Positions 61,495-64,000 of a stretch of 64,000 bases of DNA are shown one piece after another (the first letter of the stretch is position 1; every line of letters begins with the position of its first letter). This stretch comes from Tritrichomonas musculus (lineage: Eukaryota > Parabasalia > Tritrichomonadida > Tritrichomonadidae). The position numbers were made by a program, and so were the translations under genes. Below the pieces are notes generated by a model. The model worked only from the letters and a program-made list of their open reading frames with translations. It ran no database searches and was not told where the DNA came from. Where the stretch lies: positions 310,001 through 374,000 of the forward strand of contig JAPFFF010000033.1 in NCBI GenBank assembly GCA_039105265.1. Reading direction: 5' to 3'.

Positions 61495-61575
61495 AAAAAA
61501 TGAAAACGGTTTTGACAGCCTCATCTCAGAAAAAAATTATCGGTAAAAAAAAATAATCAAAAATAAAAAAAAATG
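61495..61575 (-). promoter_or_regulatory. Duplicated leader/promoter, copy 1
   Basis: About 75 bp upstream of the poly-Gln gene match 61938-62018 upstream of the gene at 61598 almost base for base (shared: ACGGTTTTGACAGCCTCATC, TCAGAAAAAA, TTATCGGTAAAAA). On the minus strand both end in ATTTTTT-rich sequence before the ATG. A shared promoter, probably giving co-expression. Confidence 0.65.
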
Positions 61576-61597
61576 AAAAAATAATAAATTTAAATGT

Positions 61598-61933
61598 TTA
61601 TTGATTATCGTTGTTATTATCCGAATTTTCTGATTCTTTGTTCTTCTGGATTTGAAGAGAGAGCATATGCGTAATTTTCGTTCTTTCCGTTTTCCAAAGT
61701 CTAATTTGTTTGGGTAGAGTCGCGGCCAATCTCCTATCAATCCCACGGAGATGTGTTTTTTTGGCAACAATCCGTATTAGTTCCTTATTCCAAATTTTGA
61801 TTTTCCAATTTAGGAACTCGCGTCTTCGGATAAGTTCTGCAAATGGTAAATCTGGAACATCAAAAGACTTTGGTATTTGTTCGTTTATCTTATCGATGTA
61901 GTCTTGGACTTGTTCGCTTAATCGGGCATACAT
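61598..61933 (-). CDS. Small basic helical protein
   Basis: 111 residues from ATG 61933 (MYARLSEQVQDYIDKINEQI), basic and helical (RREFLNWKIKIWNKELIRIV, then LRGIDRRLAATLPKQIRLWK), with a Glu/Asn tail. A longer frame to 62002 overlaps the leader. Unknown family. Confidence 0.55.
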   Translation of the reverse strand: MYARLSEQVQDYIDKINEQIPKSFDVPDLPFAELIRRREFLNWKIKIWNKELIRIVAKKTHLRGIDRRLAATLPKQIRLWKTERTKITHMLSLQIQKNKESENSDNNNDNQ

Positions 61934-61937
61934 TATA

Positions 61938-62018
61938 AAAAATGGAAACGGTTTTGACAGCCTCATCTCAGAAAAAATTATCGGTAAAAAAAAAATAATC
62001 AAAAATAAAAAAAATGAA
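61938..62018 (-). promoter_or_regulatory. Duplicated leader/promoter, copy 2
   Basis: Partner of 61495-61575. A shorter related version, CGGTTTTGACAACCATTTTT, lies before the next minus-strand gene (62032-62223), suggesting a family of element promoters around TGTCAAAACCG and CCATTTTTTAT. Confidence 0.6.
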
Positions 62019-62031
62019 AATTAGTGTTTAT

Positions 62032-62223
62032 TTATTGTCCAATGTTAAAAAAGAAGAGGAAGATTCCCATAAGGAAATTGATGGAAAAAATGATTGTGAT
62101 CGTCCACATGCAGCAATTTGGTGGAGGAGAATCACAACAATGATCATCATCAACATTATCGAGAACCGTTGACTCAGTTTCATGGACATCCATGAGTGGT
62201 TGGCTCGTTGGTTGGTTCGACAT
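62032..62223 (-). CDS. Cys-rich tail-anchored protein
   Basis: 63 residues: an acidic N-terminus (MDVHETESTVLDNVDDD), a Cys/Pro cluster (HCCDSPPPNCCMW), and one C-terminal membrane segment (TIIFSINFLMGIFLFFF). Probably a membrane protein facing the cytosol or carried on a particle envelope. Unknown family. Confidence 0.55.
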   Translation of the reverse strand: MSNQPTSQPLMDVHETESTVLDNVDDDHCCDSPPPNCCMWTITIIFSINFLMGIFLFFFNIGQ

Positions 62224-62304
62224 TAATAAAAAATGGTTGTCAAAACCGAAAATAAACCGAAAATAATAAAAAAACGTTAATATATTTAAAAATTGAGTGT
62301 TTAT

Positions 62305-62598
62305 TTATTTTTGCTCGTTTAATGCCATTATCGTTTCCAAATCTTTGATTGCATTATGAAAGAACATGCAACGATTGATGCAAAAATTGCATTGTTCAGT
62401 TTGCTTTGAGATCCAATTTGGTAATCTTGGATATCGATATTTTTCCAAATCCGTTCTCTTTTCTTCAGGGATGGAATGAATTCGTAATAACTCCTCTTGA
62501 AACATGTGAAGGTAGCCTTCATGAATTTGGAAATTCCTAAATTCCACCCAAAATTGATCTTCGGATCTTTTGATGACATATGTATAATCGTTGCTCAT
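62305..62598 (-). CDS. Small protein with Cys motif
   Basis: 97 residues: MSNDYTYVIKRSEDQFWVEF, a helical middle, and QCNFCINRCMFFHNAIKDLE, a CxxC...C pattern that could bind a metal. Unknown family. Confidence 0.5.
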   Translation of the reverse strand: MSNDYTYVIKRSEDQFWVEFRNFQIHEGYLHMFQEELLRIHSIPEEKRTDLEKYRYPRLPNWISKQTEQCNFCINRCMFFHNAIKDLETIMALNEQK

Positions 62599-62628
62599 TG
62601 TTAAAAAAATGATGTGAAATGTGTTACG

Positions 62629-62880
62629 TCATGCATTTTGATAAAGAAAGATAGAAATAAAGTTATCAATTGTCTCAATTTCTTTGAGAACCATGGCCTC
62701 AAACATATCCATAAAATTTGATTCGTTTTCAAATTTATCTAAAAAACTTTTCTCAAAAAATGCATTTGAAATTTCAATTATTTGATCAATTATATCTTGT
62801 TCTTTATCTTCACTGGTTATCATTCTCCATTCTAATATTAATTTCAAAATTTTCAAAAGTTTTGAAATTTTTGAGTCCAT
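62629..62880 (-). CDS. Small helical protein, LxLEWR family 2
   Basis: 83 residues: MDSKISKLLKILKLILEWRM, acidic helices (IIEISNAFFEKSFLDKFENE) and a hydrophobic end. It resembles the protein at 54563-54811 over the LEWR helix and the F...FxDxF helix. The starts of this gene and of 62980 are divergent, about 100 bp apart. Confidence 0.55.
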   Translation of the reverse strand: MDSKISKLLKILKLILEWRMITSEDKEQDIIDQIIEISNAFFEKSFLDKFENESNFMDMFEAMVLKEIETIDNFISIFLYQNA

Positions 62881-62914
62881 TTGAATGGAGATAAAAATTT
62901 TTAAATTGAATTGT

Positions 62915-62979
62915 TATATCGTTTTTTTGTACTTTTTTTGTACGTTTTTTTTGTACGTTTTTAGACTTCACTTTTTGTA
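62915..62979 (+). promoter_or_regulatory. TTTTTTGTACG repeats and Inr
   Basis: Three tandem TTTTTTTGTACG-like units (about 62923-62958) are followed by TTCACTTTTTGTA directly before the ATG at 62980. The same TTCACTTTT word precedes the ATG at 63472, so it is probably the initiator of both. Confidence 0.55.
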
Positions 62980-63435
62980 ATGTCTCGAGGACGAAAGCCC
63001 AATCCCGAAAATTTCGATTTCGATTCCTACGAAAAGAATTATTTTAATGACGAAGTACCAATGAAAAAGAAGAAAGAACAGAAAATGAAACTTCGAAAAG
63101 CTACATGGAAACGAATGATTCGAATGCAACATGATATTCTCTCCATCATGGAGACGAACAAATCGTTATCAGAAACAATGAGGAATATCCAAATGAGTTT
63201 TCAATGTTTGCAAACGAAAAATCAGTTCGACTTTTCTGGACCAATCAAATTCACAGCAACAATTGAACCCTATAAATTCGAGATTCCCGTTAATAGAATC
63301 TTGCCTGAAGTCCAAAATGATGAATCAAACAAGGAAAAGGAATCAAACCTCGAAAAAGAATCTCATACTGAGAAAGAAATAAAGAGTGATAATGATGACA
63401 AAACAGATTCTGAAAATCCATTCGTGGTTGAATAA
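62980..63435 (+). CDS. Unknown charged protein
   Basis: 151 residues: a basic N-terminus (MSRGRKPNPENFDFDSYEKN, then KKKKEQKMKLRKATWKRMIR), a helical segment (HDILSIMETNKSLSETMRNI), a short beta-like patch (GPIKFTATIEPYKFEIPVNR) and a Glu/Lys-rich tail. The basic start could bind DNA or act as a nuclear signal. Family unknown. Confidence 0.6.
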   Translation: MSRGRKPNPENFDFDSYEKNYFNDEVPMKKKKEQKMKLRKATWKRMIRMQHDILSIMETNKSLSETMRNIQMSFQCLQTKNQFDFSGPIKFTATIEPYKFEIPVNRILPEVQNDESNKEKESNLEKESHTEKEIKSDNDDKTDSENPFVVE

Positions 63436-63471
63436 AAAATTCACTTTTTTCACTTCACTTTTCTTTTTGTC

Positions 63472-64000
63472 ATGAATGATTATATTGAGGAAGAAGATAA
63501 AAGTGAGTCAGGCTCTTGCCAAAATTCTCAAAAAGCACTTATTGCTGCAGGATTAATCAATGCAAATTCACCTCAAAATTATATTCCTTCGCCAAGTACG
63601 ATATTTGAAGTCGAAAATTTAACAAGGAGAATGGGTAGAGTTCATATTGCTACGCCAAATTCATCTGAAAACTCTCAAATAATTGAAACATCAATAGATG
63701 ATTCATTCATAAATTCCCCAGAGTTTCATCCAGGACAACAAAAAATGGAATTACAAATCTCAACTATCTTAAATGATATTCCCATTAAGTCAATGGAAAC
63801 TCAATATAATCGAAGAAAGAAAATAAACAATATAAGACTTCATTTTGATGATTTTATGAATTCTTTCTCAGATAAAGAATGGGATGATGGAATTCGAATA
63901 GAGAGATTTCGCATATCATTTCAAAATTATTTCCATTTCCCAATCTCAAATTCAGGAATTGGACAATTAAAAGAAGTTAAAGAAAAATTACTCACCAGAC
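63472..64000 (+). CDS. Unknown protein, continues past window
   Basis: Opens at ATG 63472 (MNDYIEEEDKSESGSCQNSQ) and stays open to the last base, 176 codons. The first 100 residues are Ser/Asn-rich and probably disordered. From about 110 a folded part begins (YNRRKKINNIRLHFDDFMNS, FRISFQNYFHFPISNSG). It has an Inr-like TTCACTTTTC leader. It is a candidate for a larger structural protein of the Polinton; unknown family. Confidence 0.6.
   Translation, partial: MNDYIEEEDKSESGSCQNSQKALIAAGLINANSPQNYIPSPSTIFEVENLTRRMGRVHIATPNSSENSQIIETSIDDSFINSPEFHPGQQKMELQISTILNDIPIKSMETQYNRRKKINNIRLHFDDFMNSFSDKEWDDGIRIERFRISFQNYFHFPISNSGIGQLKEVKEKLLTR

Larger units (their letters stand above)
41993..64000. mobile_element. 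Maverick/Polinton element, left 22 kb
   Basis: It begins AGTAGTATATAAATGGCGTG at 41993, matching the inverted terminus at 8309. Polintons typically start with AG. Parts in order: small membrane and unknown genes, triple Ulp1-like protease, unknown structural candidates, rve integrase, primase-SF3 helicase, more small genes, and a frame that runs out of the window. Genes alternate strands and are packed with gaps of tens of bases, except 43600-47030. It looks whole as far as seen and young. The right end and any DNA polymerase or packaging ATPase are not in view. Confidence 0.8.

Overview
The window looks like nuclear DNA of a parabasalid protist, most likely a Tritrichomonas-type trichomonad. 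The signs are strong AT bias, almost intronless genes, TCA-type initiator (Inr) motifs a few bases upstream of ATGs, a DUF3447-type ankyrin gene, BspA-like leucine-rich repeats, a BTB/RCC1 protein and abundant Maverick/Polinton DNA. The genus is inferred from gene families, not from a marker gene.

Layout. 1-3560 is simple-sequence DNA: GAAT/GAAC tracts, then GTT/GAT tracts. 3583-8800 is a mosaic of element pieces: a UL9-like SF2 helicase, a very acidic repeat protein, a 1.26-kb element with inverted ends, a slice of Polinton integrase, and several termini that all begin AGTAGTATA. 9291-15048 is an ankyrin gene (minus strand) whose middle is filled by about 3.9 kb of a 25-bp minisatellite interrupted by about nine copies of one ankyrin-coding segment. 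16632-18026 is an MFS transporter. 18660-19897 is a decayed BspA-like LRR gene running into a decayed Rab GTPase. 20374-20447 is tRNA-Asn(GUU), and 20650-22680 is a BTB/BACK-RCC1 gene. 22680-26020 is gene-poor and holds a TTAA-flanked MITE-like element and one of two copies of a poly(A)-ended retroposon-like repeat.

26028-30975 holds old Polinton-related pieces (integrase, a capsid-cofactor-like small protein, others) and a decayed coiled-coil gene. 32660-40993 is a divergent pair: a large unknown gene in two frames, and a 1580-residue SecA-like ATPase with hydrophobic segments near its C-terminus. Between their starts lies a perfect 44-nt palindrome.

41993-64000 is the left 22 kb of a Polinton that looks largely whole and young; its right end is outside the window. 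It carries an rve-type integrase, an archaeo-eukaryotic primase-SF3 helicase fusion, a protein with three tandem Ulp1/adenain-like protease domains, several short proteins starting MAFG with an amphipathic helix, several single-TM proteins and many small unknown genes. No family-B DNA polymerase or packaging ATPase is visible. Six of its proteins share one small domain, and one of these is fused to the triple protease. A 1161-bp element with two 445-bp inverted arms sits inside the Polinton.

How the genes would act together (inference): integrase and terminal repeats for insertion, primase-helicase for replication, Ulp1-like protease and MAFG-helix proteins for particle assembly or maturation, and the paralogous small domains for an unknown, perhaps protease-associated, role.
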